Positions 1 to 5,943 are shown, counted from the stretch's first letter. The stretch is DNA of 7,332 bases from an uncultured Bacteroidales bacterium (GCA_946540365.1 CAMNIH010000083.1:1-7332); one strand, 5' to 3'. Numbers and translations are program-made. Notes: generated by a model not told the origin, from the letters alone.

Positions 1-721
1 GGTCTGGCTGGGTTGGCACTTTGCGCCAGGGGTTGAGGGTGAGGATGCAGAACCAAACGCTGGCGCCGATAAAGATGATGTCGCGGATGAATTTCACCCA
101 CATGTTGTCAGCATAGAAATTTATGGCTAAGAGGATGAGTATCAGTGTGGGTACCCAGCGGATGATGTTGGCGAAGTCGACAGGGAAGTCGTCGCTGTCG
201 GCATAACGCTCTTCGTTGGCACGCTGTACGGCCCGTTTGATTTTCAGTGCCATCTGTACCGACAGGAAGAAGTAGCCTACAAATACGATACTCACGGCCC
301 CCACCGCCCAGGAGCGCCATCCCAAGGGTAGGAAGGTATGGGATACAGCCTGCAAAAACATCGGTACCAGCACCACAATGGCTGGCAACACAATCCAGTA
401 TGCCTTCAGAGGGTGCTTCTTCTCGGGAAAGAAATAACCTTCGCACATGAAAAGCATCTGCAACGAGAAGAAAAGCAGCGAGAATGCGTTGACATAGAGC
501 AACGCGTCGCGGTTACCGATCTGAAGCGTGTAGGGCAGTTCGAACAGTTGTAGCAGGTAGATGAAACCTACGGCCCGATGAGCGGGGAAGAGTTCACGGA
601 AGTGGTCGTCGTAGGCTGTGGGACGATAGAACCACTTTAACAGCCAGCTGTAGAGGTGTACGGCGACGAACACCACGTTGGCAGCAAACAGTATCAGGTA
701 TGATGTGTCGGGTGTGGCCAT
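1..721 (-). CDS. Multi-pass membrane protein, probably the N-terminal half of a membrane AraC-type regulator (partial)
   Basis: The gene starts at the ATG at 721-719 and runs off the left edge after 240 visible codons, so its C-terminus is missing. I see about seven hydrophobic segments, near residues 7-28, 50-67, 73-95, 107-125, 136-160, 188-205 and 212-230. A polar loop near residues 160-187 carries the run DSDDFPVDFA, and a conserved-looking NPW follows the last segment. From recall, this layout matches the membrane half of Bacteroidales helix-turn-helix (AraC) regulators, whose DNA-binding domain would lie outside the window. That domain is not seen, so the regulator call is inference; a plain multi-pass membrane protein is the alternative. 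The gene is third in a minus-strand operon, 40 bp after the small 65-residue gene. An upstream in-frame ATG is closed by TGA directly, supporting the chosen start. Confidence 0.6.
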   Translation of the reverse strand, partial: MATPDTSYLILFAANVVFVAVHLYSWLLKWFYRPTAYDDHFRELFPAHRAVGFIYLLQLFELPYTLQIGNRDALLYVNAFSLLFFSLQMLFMCEGYFFPEKKHPLKAYWIVLPAIVVLVPMFLQAVSHTFLPLGWRSWAVGAVSIVFVGYFFLSVQMALKIKRAVQRANEERYADSDDFPVDFANIIRWVPTLILILLAINFYADNMWVKFIRDIIFIGASVWFCILTLNPWRKVPTQPD

Positions 722-761
722 ATCACGACATGACTTGACGGGACGATATCGCTAATCAGGG

Positions 762-959
762 CTATTGCCAGAAGTTATCGTTATCTTCGGTCCATGAGTT
801 GTGGGTTGAGAAGGTCTCCATCTCGCGGTAGTCGTTGTTGCCATTGGTCAGCCACAACAGTTGAAGAATACCGAGTGCCTGGTCGCTGCCCGAATAGCCT
901 CGTTCGCAAGGGACTGTGACTACCGTCAGGTGAGGTGCGATATATGTCCGTTTGTCCAT
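762..959 (-). CDS. Small conserved-looking protein of 65 residues, function unknown
   Basis: This short gene begins 7 bp after the stop of the membrane protein gene at 967-1353 and is followed after 40 bp by the seven-segment membrane protein, so the three are probably co-transcribed. The protein opens with MDKRTYIAPHLTVVTV and then has CERGYSGS. Short Bacteroidales proteins often begin with a similar KxTYxxPxxxVVxL stretch followed by a CERG/ERG-like segment; this resemblance is from memory. The C-terminal half is acidic and rich in Asn, Asp and Trp, ending NDNFWQ. No signal peptide, transmembrane segment or catalytic motif is visible. The tight spacing and family-like N-terminus make it a likely real gene. 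Its role is unknown; position next to a possible membrane regulator suggests a linked product, but nothing in the sequence proves this. Confidence 0.65.
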   Translation of the reverse strand: MDKRTYIAPHLTVVTVPCERGYSGSDQALGILQLLWLTNGNNDYREMETFSTHNSWTEDNDNFWQ

Positions 960-966
960 TGCCGCG

Positions 967-1353
967 TTATTCTGCCGATAAGAGTTCGGTGGCTACGTAC
1001 TGGCTTGCACCACGCCACGGGAGAGTTCCCATGTAGCGCTTCCAGCGGAGTTCCACATGTTTGCCGGAACAACGCATCAGGGTGTCGGCCAGTTCCTTGT
1101 CGGTGACGGAGAACTTGAATTCGTTGCTCTGCAGTCTGGCGGTGCCGGACACCGATTTGAATCCGCTCTGTATCATCTTGCCCTCGTAGGTCTTGAAGAC
1201 GACACCTTGGCGCTGGAAGTAGTTGATGTCACCTGCGTTGACGCCGGAGCTGTAGACGAAGAAGAAACGGAAATAGATGAATACTGCCAACGCCAATACG
1301 AGGATGGTGGCGATGATTGCAATGACTTTGCCTTTTTTGCTGTTCTCTGCCAT
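967..1353 (-). CDS. Conserved single-pass membrane-anchored protein of 128 residues, function unknown
   Basis: Residues about 10-30 form one strongly hydrophobic segment after a short basic start (MAENSKKGK), so the protein is likely anchored in the inner membrane with the remaining ~98 residues outside. The soluble part contains VNAGDINYFQRQGVVFKTYEG, then FKFSVTDKELADTLM, CSGK and LPWRG. I recall this pattern from a conserved Bacteroidota family sometimes annotated, without biochemical support, as 6-phosphogluconate dehydrogenase. No dehydrogenase fold or nucleotide-binding glycine motif is visible, so that name should not be used. It is the first gene of a three-gene minus-strand operon, with a good promoter about 36 bp upstream and only 7 bp to the next gene. 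The gene is intact. Confidence 0.8.
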   Translation of the reverse strand: MAENSKKGKVIAIIATILVLALAVFIYFRFFFVYSSGVNAGDINYFQRQGVVFKTYEGKMIQSGFKSVSGTARLQSNEFKFSVTDKELADTLMRCSGKHVELRWKRYMGTLPWRGASQYVATELLSAE

Positions 1354-1388
1354 GATGTTTGTGTTCTTTTTATCTCAATTCGAGAGTG

Positions 1389-1422
1389 CAAAGATACGCA
1401 TTATTTTTTATATGGCAAAAAA
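1389..1422 (-). promoter_or_regulatory. Bacteroidota-type promoter for the three-gene operon starting at 1353
   Basis: On the minus strand the box TATCTTTG (1396-1389) matches the Bacteroidota -7 consensus TAnnTTTG. A T-rich element TTTTTTG (1422-1416) lies 19 bp upstream, the usual place for the -33 element. Transcription would start near 1384, giving a leader of roughly 30 nt before the ATG at 1353. Confidence 0.75.
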
Positions 1423-1450
1423 TGTTTTTCCACATGGGGGGGCAAATGGG

Positions 1451-1497
1451 AAAAGCAAGGGTGTTTCCAATGCTTTGGAAACACCCTCATTGCTTTT
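1451..1497 (-). terminator. Strong hairpin, probable terminator of the DUF1846 gene
   Basis: A perfect 12 bp inverted repeat (GGGTGTTTCCAA at 1459-1470 and its complement at 1475-1486) encloses a 4-base loop. An outer 8 bp arm (AAAAGCAA at 1451-1458, TTGCTTTT at 1490-1497) extends the stem, with a 3-base bulge on one side. It lies 19 bp after the DUF1846 stop. On either strand the inner stem is followed by a T-rich stretch containing TTGCTTTT, so it could work in both directions, but the convergent neighbour needed for that is absent: both flanking genes are on the minus strand. Confidence 0.7.
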
Positions 1498-1516
1498 ATC
1501 CGGTGCGGTTGAACCG

Positions 1517-2998
1517 TCAGCGAGTCGTTTCTCCGCTCGGCTTCTGGACAGGCTCGGAGGTGAGTCCGATGCCGAGTTTTTTGAATATCTTGCGATCCAC
1601 CTCGCTGGTCATGACGGTGGTGTGTACCTGGCAGCCGTCGAGGAGCGGCAGGCAGTCGAGGGCGCGGCGGCAGTTGTCGTCGAGCAGGCTGAGGATGGAG
1701 AGTGTGACGAGTACCTCGTCGGTGTGCAGGCGGGGGTTGCTGCCGTGGAGCATGGAGACCTTGGTGTGCTGGATGGGTTCGATCATCTTCTGCGAGATGA
1801 GCTTCACGTCGTGGTCGATGCCTGCAAGGTGTTTCAGCGCGTTGAGCAGCAGTGCGGCGCAGGCGCCGAGGAGGTCGCTGGTCTTGGCGGTGATGATGGT
1901 GCCGTCGGCCAGCTCGATGGCGGCGGCTGGTACGCCTTCCCGGTCGCGGCGCTCCTTGGCGGCGACGGTGGTGCGACGGTCGTCGGTGGTGATCTTGGCC
2001 TGCTTCATGAGGAGGGCGATCTTGCTGACCTCGTTGGGTGAGGCTTTCCCTATGGCACAGTCGCACAGGGCGGAGTAGTAGCGGCGGATGATCTCGTCGT
2101 TGGAGGCACGGCAGCAGACCTCGTCGTCGCTGATGCAGAAGCCCGCCATGTTGACGCCCATATCGGTGGGCGACTTGTAGGGATTCTCGCCGTAGATACG
2201 TTCGAAGATGGCGTTGAGCACGGGGAAGATCTCGATGTCGCGGTTGTAGTTGACGGTGGTCTTGCCGTAGGCCTCGAGGTGGAAGGGATCGATCATGTTG
2301 ACATCGTTGAGATCGGCGGTGGCGGCCTCGTAGGCGATGTTGACGGGGTGTTTTAAGGGGATGCTCCAGATGGGGAAGGTCTCGAACTTGGCATAGCCCG
2401 CCTTGACGCCGCGACGGTTCTCCTGGTAGAGCTGGCTGAGGCATACGGCCATCTTGCCGCTGCCGGGGCCAGGGGCGGTGATGACCACCAAGGGGCGCGT
2501 GGTCTCGACGTACTCGTTGCGGCCGAAGCCCTCGTCGGAGGCAATTAACTCCACGTTGGTGGGGTAGCCCTCGATGATGTAATGATAGTAGGCCTTGATG
2601 CCGAGCCGTTCGAGGCGCTCGCGGTAGGCGGTGGCGCTGGCCTGGCCGCTGTAGTGGGTGATGACGACACCACTCACCATAAAGCCCCGTTGCATGAAGG
2701 CTTCACGCAGGCGTAGCACGTCCTCGTCATAGGTGATGCCGAGGTCGCCGCGCTTCTTGTTCTTTTCGATGTCTACGGCACTGATGACGATGACTATCTC
2801 GGCATCGTCTTTCAGCTGGGTGAGCATCTTCAGTTTGCTGTCGGGCTCGAAGCCCGGCAGGACACGACTGGCGTGGTAGTCGTCGAACAGTTTACCGCCA
2901 AATTCAAGGTAGAGTTTGTTGCCGAACTTGGAGATGCGCTCCTTGATGTGTTCGGACTGTATCCGAAGATACTTCTCGTTGTCAAAACCGTATTTCAT
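1517..2998 (-). CDS. DUF1846 (UPF0371) family protein, 493 residues
   Basis: The protein matches the DUF1846 family in overall pattern and length (family members are about 490-510 residues). It opens with FDNEKYLRIQSEHIKERI, followed by the LYLEFGGKLFDDYHASRVLPGF segment that typifies the family. A glycine-rich loop APGPGSGK at residues 175-182 resembles a nucleotide-binding turn. Further family-like stretches include the GYAKFETFPIWSIPLKHPVN region (about 201-220) and DMGVNMAGF (about 279-287). Members have been solved structurally and look like cytosolic Rossmann-type proteins, but no reaction is established that I know of. No signal peptide or membrane segment is seen. The gene stands alone, with its own promoter (3043-3074), a leader of about 38 nt, and a hairpin after the stop. 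It appears intact. Confidence 0.93.
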   Translation of the reverse strand: MKYGFDNEKYLRIQSEHIKERISKFGNKLYLEFGGKLFDDYHASRVLPGFEPDSKLKMLTQLKDDAEIVIVISAVDIEKNKKRGDLGITYDEDVLRLREAFMQRGFMVSGVVITHYSGQASATAYRERLERLGIKAYYHYIIEGYPTNVELIASDEGFGRNEYVETTRPLVVITAPGPGSGKMAVCLSQLYQENRRGVKAGYAKFETFPIWSIPLKHPVNIAYEAATADLNDVNMIDPFHLEAYGKTTVNYNRDIEIFPVLNAIFERIYGENPYKSPTDMGVNMAGFCISDDEVCCRASNDEIIRRYYSALCDCAIGKASPNEVSKIALLMKQAKITTDDRRTTVAAKERRDREGVPAAAIELADGTIITAKTSDLLGACAALLLNALKHLAGIDHDVKLISQKMIEPIQHTKVSMLHGSNPRLHTDEVLVTLSILSLLDDNCRRALDCLPLLDGCQVHTTVMTSEVDRKIFKKLGIGLTSEPVQKPSGETTR

Positions 2999-3042
2999 AA
3001 GATGATGAAATATATATATGATAAAACAAAAAATACGGGATA

Positions 3043-3074
3043 CAAAATTAGGAATAATTTTTATTCTGGCAAAA
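3043..3074 (-). promoter_or_regulatory. Bacteroidota-type promoter for the DUF1846 gene
   Basis: On the minus strand TAATTTTG (3050-3043) fits TAnnTTTG, and TTTTG (3074-3070) lies exactly 19 bp upstream, the same spacing as the promoter at 1389-1422. The start site would be near 3038, about 40 nt before the ATG at 2998, in a strongly AT-rich gap. Confidence 0.75.
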
Positions 3075-3147
3075 TATTTAACATTTTATTGTTATAGTTT
3101 CCTAATAGTCAGTAAGAAAATTAATGCTGTGTGATGATTTGATGCAG

Positions 3148-3195
3148 AATAAAAAAGATGCAAGGCCAAACCGGAAACCGGAATTTGACCTTGCA
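3148..3195 (-). terminator. Intrinsic terminator ending the redox operon
   Basis: On the minus strand TGCAAGGTCAAATTCCGG is followed by loop TTT and then CCGGTTTGGCCTTGCA, giving a long stem (3195-3159) with one G-U pair and a two-base bulge. It is followed directly by TCTTTTTTATT. The stem is better paired as minus-strand RNA than as plus-strand RNA, where the G-U becomes a C-A mismatch. It begins 42 bp after the radical SAM stop, so it closes the operon that starts at 5890. Confidence 0.9.
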
Positions 3196-3237
3196 TGGTG
3201 TGTTGTGATGCGAAGGATTGCTCTTGTGTTTTGACAA

Positions 3238-4323
3238 TCAGGCTGAAAGCATCTCGTCTACCTCGTCTCGGTGTTCGTAGAGGGTGCATCCGCCAGTGTG
3301 TTCCCAAGCCAGGGCACTGGCGTCGCGCAGTTTGCTGAACAGGGGCGAACGGAGGGCGGCACGCAGGCCGTCGCGCGCGGCATTGGTGTCGCTGTGTGGC
3401 GAGAAGGGGCAGGGCTCGGCGGCTCCGTCAGGGCCGATGTGGAAGAAGCCGCGTCCGGCGGCCATACAGCCGTCCAGCAGCTTCTCGTCGCCGGGGAAGG
3501 AGACGAAGATCATGTCCTGTCGCTCGGTGCGCAGCGTGTCGACGGTGCGCTCCATCCATTGAACGTCTTCGTCCTTGAATGCCAGGTGCTCGGTACCCGC
3601 GTCGATAGGCACGTACTCGACGTAGAAGACCAGCTTGCATCCCAGTCCGTGCAAACGGTCGATGTATTCGGGAGCAGTGACGGCTTCCTTGTTCTCGGTA
3701 GTGACGGTGATGCTTGTGCCGAAGAAGAGGCCGGCCTCCTGCAACATCTGCATGCTCATCAGGGCGCGCTCATGAACACCCTTGCCGCGTCGGGCATTGG
3801 TGGACATGGCGTCGCCTTCGAGGCTGATGACGGGCAGTACATTGAGGTGCTTCTTGAAAAACTCCACGTACTGAGGACCGATGAGGGTGCCGTTGGTGAA
3901 GACGGGGAAGAGCATCTCTTTCACCTCGGCGATCTGCTCCAGCAGGTCGCGTCGGGTGAGGGGTTCGCCGCCAGCCAGCAATGCCACGCTGAATCCCAGG
4001 TCGACGGCCTCCCGGAAGAGGGCGTTCCACTCTTCGGGTGAGAGGGTAGGCTTGGTGGGAGTGTCGCCGGCAATACCGTTGCTGCGGGCATAACACCCTT
4101 TGCACGAGAGGTTGCATGTGGTGGCGATCGAACAGATGAGGAACGGCGGTACGGCCAGACCTTCTTTCTTGAGAATCTGTTTGCGGCGTCGGTCGCCGCG
4201 GGCCATCGTGCGTTGGAGCTGCAAGGCGAAGCGCGCCTCGCGGGGATTGCTCAGGACGGATCGGTAGCCGGTCTGCACCAGTTGGCGCAGGTTGTCGGTC
4301 ATGAATTGTGCCAGGTCTTTCAT
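3238..4323 (-). CDS. Radical SAM enzyme with SPASM-like C-terminus, 361 residues
   Basis: The motif C70-NLS-C74-KG-C77 (CX3CX2C) binds the [4Fe-4S] cluster that cleaves S-adenosylmethionine, and AGGEPL at 117-122 is the usual SAM-contacting GGE motif. The C-terminal region carries HIGPDGAAEPCPFSP and GGCTLYEHRDEV, with cysteines at 286, 305 and 346. This resembles a SPASM/twitch extension but shows fewer cysteines than needed for two full auxiliary clusters; C64 and C229 are the others. The start is set at 4323, where ATG overlaps the ohrR stop as ATGA, rather than at the in-frame ATG at 4410, which would bury 29 residues in ohrR. Coupled translation with ohrR places it in the peroxide-response operon. 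Substrate unknown; no small precursor-peptide gene is visible nearby. Confidence 0.9.
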   Translation of the reverse strand: MKDLAQFMTDNLRQLVQTGYRSVLSNPREARFALQLQRTMARGDRRRKQILKKEGLAVPPFLICSIATTCNLSCKGCYARSNGIAGDTPTKPTLSPEEWNALFREAVDLGFSVALLAGGEPLTRRDLLEQIAEVKEMLFPVFTNGTLIGPQYVEFFKKHLNVLPVISLEGDAMSTNARRGKGVHERALMSMQMLQEAGLFFGTSITVTTENKEAVTAPEYIDRLHGLGCKLVFYVEYVPIDAGTEHLAFKDEDVQWMERTVDTLRTERQDMIFVSFPGDEKLLDGCMAAGRGFFHIGPDGAAEPCPFSPHSDTNAARDGLRAALRSPLFSKLRDASALAWEHTGGCTLYEHRDEVDEMLSA

Positions 4324-4760
4324 TTTCCGTTGAGGGTACTGATGATGGAATCCAGTGTTGAGACCAGCTGGCCGATTTTTTCTTCGTCGAGGGACGCGTC
4401 CTGCCAGCATTGAGTCAGGCAGGACGGCACATCTTTGGCCTTCTTCTCCAACCGACGGCCGGCCTGCGACAGGCTGACCACCGTCTGGCGCCGGTCGGCG
4501 ATGCCGTGGGTCCGCACCAGCAGACCCGCCCGCTCCATACGTTGCAGCAGCGGAGTAAGCGTGTTGCTGTCGAGTTTCAGCCGATGGCCTATCTCATTGA
4601 CTGTCTGGTTGTCTTTCTCCCACAGCACCATCATTACCAAGTACTGTGGATAGGTCAGTCCCAGCGGTTCCAGCAATGGGTAGTAGGCCTGTGTGATCAG
4701 ACGCGAGGCCGTGTAGAGCCTGAAGCAAATCTGGTTGTCGAGTTTAAGCTGTTCGTACAT
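4320..4760 (-). CDS. ohrR: MarR-family organic peroxide sensor, OhrR type
   Basis: The 146-residue protein follows Bacillus subtilis OhrR closely: LDNQICFRLYTASR around residues 8-20, YPLLEPLGLTYPQYLVMMVLWE (27-48), the winged-helix run IGHRLKLDSNTLTPLLQRME (57-76), and the wing GIADRRQTVVSLS (86-98). OhrR proteins repress peroxide-defence genes and release DNA when the N-terminal cysteine is oxidised by organic hydroperoxides. The reactive cysteine is C12, with Y16 and Y26/Y27 as candidate hydrogen-bonding tyrosines. Two further cysteines, C114 and C118, lie about 102-106 residues on, as in the two-cysteine Xanthomonas type (C22 and C127). It sits 43 bp after the peroxidase gene and overlaps the radical SAM gene by 4 bp. 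No ohr gene is in the window, so the targets are probably this operon itself. Confidence 0.9.
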   Translation of the reverse strand: MYEQLKLDNQICFRLYTASRLITQAYYPLLEPLGLTYPQYLVMMVLWEKDNQTVNEIGHRLKLDSNTLTPLLQRMERAGLLVRTHGIADRRQTVVSLSQAGRRLEKKAKDVPSCLTQCWQDASLDEEKIGQLVSTLDSIISTLNGK

Positions 4761-4803
4761 GAATAGGAATCAATAAGTTTGTTGTCCAAAAAGCGGAGAT
4801 GCG

Positions 4804-5346
4804 TCAAAGCATCTCCTCGATGGCCTTCTCAAAGTCTTTCGGCTCGGTGGTGGGAGCGAAACGCATGACGGTCTTGCCGTCCTTGGCGACAAGGAATTTG
4901 GTGAAGTTCCACAGAACGTCGCCTTCCTTCTTGGCGCTCTTGCTGATGCCTTTGAGCATGGTGTGCGTGGCTTTGGCTTTTAGGCCTTTGTACTCCTCGG
5001 TCGGGGCTTGGGCTTTGAGGAAGGTGAACACGGGGTGTTCGTTCTCCCCGTTGACGTCGATCTTCTTCATGATTTGGAAGGTGACGCCGTAATTCATGCG
5101 GCAGAAGCCTTCGATTTCGCTGTCGCTGCCGGGGTCTTGCTCTGCAAACTGGTTGCAGGGGAAGCCGATGATGACTAGACCGCGGTCACGGTATTTCTCG
5201 TTGAGGGCTTCCAAACCATCGAACTGGGGGGTGAATCCACACTTGGATGCGGTGTTGACAATGAGGAGCACCTTGCCCTCGAAGTCCTTGAAATTAATCT
5301 CTTTGCCATTGCTGGCGGTGGCGGTGAAATCGTAAATCGTTGCCAT
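4804..5346 (-). CDS. Glutathione peroxidase family thiol peroxidase, 180 residues as read
   Basis: The enzyme reduces hydrogen peroxide and organic hydroperoxides with a cysteine thiol. Catalytic residues are visible: peroxidatic C36 in NTASKCGFTPQ, Q70 in NQFAEQDPG, and W146-N147 in LWNFTKF. C82, in EGFCR, matches the resolving cysteine of thioredoxin-dependent members (C36/C82 in yeast Gpx3), so thioredoxin rather than glutathione is the likely reductant. C64 in GFPCNQF is the other common cysteine. From the ATG at 5346 the domain is complete and cytosolic, but a signal-peptide frame from 5428 lies one base out of phase directly upstream; see the separate entry. Only 6 bp separate that upstream ATG from the ferritin-like stop, so the ancestral start was probably 5428. 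Second gene of the operon; ohrR follows after 43 bp. Confidence 0.93.
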   Translation of the reverse strand: MATIYDFTATASNGKEINFKDFEGKVLLIVNTASKCGFTPQFDGLEALNEKYRDRGLVIIGFPCNQFAEQDPGSDSEIEGFCRMNYGVTFQIMKKIDVNGENEHPVFTFLKAQAPTEEYKGLKAKATHTMLKGISKSAKKEGDVLWNFTKFLVAKDGKTVMRFAPTTEPKDFEKAIEEML

Positions 5347-5428
5347 TGTTTTTTTTGTTTTGGGCCACTGCGCTGCTGCCCGCGATGGCGAGCAGCAACA
5401 CTGTGGCGATGGTTAATATTCGTTTCAT
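5294..5428 (-). CDS. Out-of-frame signal peptide ORF preceding the peroxidase (44 codons)
   Basis: From ATG 5428 this short frame encodes MKRILTIATVLLLAIAGS then SAVAQNKKNNGND and stops at 5294. The first 23 residues are a textbook Sec signal peptide: basic start, hydrophobic core, and AVA before Q as a signal peptidase I site. It starts 6 bp after the ferritin-like stop, the normal position for the next operon gene. It then crosses a run of eight A (5356-5349) and enters the peroxidase coding sequence one base out of phase. With seven A the frame would read AQNKKTMATIYDFTA and continue into the whole peroxidase. So this is either the broken N-terminus of an exported peroxidase, a switchable or slippage-expressed form, or a base-count error. 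Peroxidases with signal peptides are, as I recall, common in Bacteroidales. Confidence 0.75.
   Translation of the reverse strand: MKRILTIATVLLLAIAGSSAVAQNKKNNGNDLRFHRHRQQWQRD
5349..5356 (-). repeat. A8 homopolymer at the signal peptide / peroxidase frame junction
   Basis: On the minus strand the context is AAAACAAAAAAAACAATGG, ending with the ATG at 5346. Runs of this length are prone to replication slippage and to transcriptional slippage. Loss of one A, or gain of two, would fuse the two frames. The same A-rich stretch also resembles the A-rich leaders that favour translation initiation in Bacteroidota, so it could serve as the initiation region for the cytosolic form. Confidence 0.7.
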
Positions 5429-5434
5429 TGATAA

Positions 5435-5890
5435 TTACATTTGACGCATAAGCCAGTTCTGGCGGCCGATCTGTGCAATGAGCTCGATTTGTTCTTCGTC
5501 CCAGTAGAGGTCTTCCTCTTCGTCGGCCAAATAAGCTTTGGTGATGTCGTAGGTCGTCGGGTCGGCAGCCAGGGCCGGCATGATCTTGTAAAGCGATTCT
5601 ACACCCTCGCGCTGCAATTTGAGGTCGGCCTCGATGTATTCCACGGGGTCGTTGATCAGGGCAGTGTCATTTTCAATCTTCGACTGCGGCACGCAGCCCA
5701 GGTCCATCATGCGGTTGGCATATTTGTTGATCCACTCCTGCTCCTCGGCATAGTGGTCCAGGTATTTCTGCCCAAGCTTCTCAAACCCCTGCGATTTGAA
5801 AAGCAAACCCTGCATTTTGTGTACGAACGAGGAGCCAGAGAGCTCGTTGATGATCATTTGTGACACCTGTAATGTTGCTGTAAAGTCCAT
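5435..5890 (-). CDS. Bacterioferritin-like protein with a degenerate ferroxidase site
   Basis: The 151-residue protein aligns by eye with E. coli bacterioferritin along its length: NEL near residue 16, GFEKL (35-39), RMMDLGCVP (60-68), EADLKLQREGVESL (87-100), and a C-terminus LADEEEDLYW through IGRQNWLMRQM matching the bacterioferritin LRDEEGHIDW and MGLQNYLQAQI. Ferritins store iron and limit hydroxyl radical formation. However, of the six diiron ligands only E16, E50 and E124 (E18, E51, E127) are kept; H54, E94 and H130 correspond to W53, Q92 and D127. The haem-binding M52 is Q51. Iron oxidation may be lost or altered. It is first in the redox operon, 6 bp before the peroxidase signal-peptide ORF, and has a promoter at 5936-5943. 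A Dps-like or ferritin-like domain protein is the broader label. Confidence 0.8.
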   Translation of the reverse strand: MDFTATLQVSQMIINELSGSSFVHKMQGLLFKSQGFEKLGQKYLDHYAEEQEWINKYANRMMDLGCVPQSKIENDTALINDPVEYIEADLKLQREGVESLYKIMPALAADPTTYDITKAYLADEEEDLYWDEEQIELIAQIGRQNWLMRQM

Positions 5891-5922
5891 AATTTTAATG
5901 TTTTATTTGTTGTTATATTTAA

Positions 5923-5934
5923 ATCGTTCACGAT
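5923..5934. promoter_or_regulatory. Inverted repeat at the start site of the redox operon, possible operator
   Basis: ATCGT at 5923-5927 and ACGAT at 5930-5934 form a perfect 5 bp inverted repeat around TC. It begins one base after the -7 box of the minus-strand promoter, so it covers the predicted transcription start. A repressor there would block initiation. OhrR of the same operon is the natural candidate, although known OhrR operators are more AT-rich (TACAATT type), so the assignment is inference. Confidence 0.4.
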
Positions 5935-5935
5935 G

Positions 5936-5943
5936 CAAATATA
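5936..5943 (-). promoter_or_regulatory. Bacteroidota-type -7 box for the redox operon
   Basis: On the minus strand TATATTTG (5943-5936) fits TAnnTTTG. The -33 region, 19 bp further up, has only TTTTTAC near 5969-5963 and no clear TTG, which may indicate a promoter needing help or simply weak. Predicted start near 5930, leader about 40 nt to the ATG at 5890. Confidence 0.65.

Noticed and set aside
108..450. Short open frames on both strands within the membrane protein gene
   Set aside because: They are out-of-frame reads of a continuous 240-codon frame with regular hydrophobic segments.
1277..2041. Plus-strand open frames antisense to the DUF1846 gene and the upstream operon
   Set aside because: They cross an intergenic hairpin and promoter and read the complement of a well-conserved gene, with no family features.
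1401..2444. A 347-codon open frame on the minus strand, rich in Arg, Pro and His
   Set aside because: It lies in another frame of the DUF1846 gene on the same strand, has biased Arg/Pro/His composition and no recognisable domain; it is a by-product of GC-rich coding sequence.
3271..4041. A 256-codon plus-strand open frame opposite the radical SAM gene
   Set aside because: It is the complement of a gene with clear catalytic motifs and shows only low-complexity Gly/Val/Glu sequence.
4324..4410. A longer radical SAM protein starting at 4410
   Set aside because: The extra 29 residues lie inside ohrR in another frame and are Arg-rich without family similarity; the ATGA overlap at 4320-4323 is the better start.
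4761..4803. Possible OhrR operator or promoter between the peroxidase gene and ohrR (CAA-TTG symmetry near 4771-4784)
   Set aside because: The symmetry is short and weak, there is no TAnnTTTG box, and the 43 bp gap fits an internal operon spacing.
5237..5241. Selenocysteine at the peroxidase active site
   Set aside because: The active-site codon encodes an ordinary cysteine (SKCGFTPQ), with no in-frame TGA in the gene.
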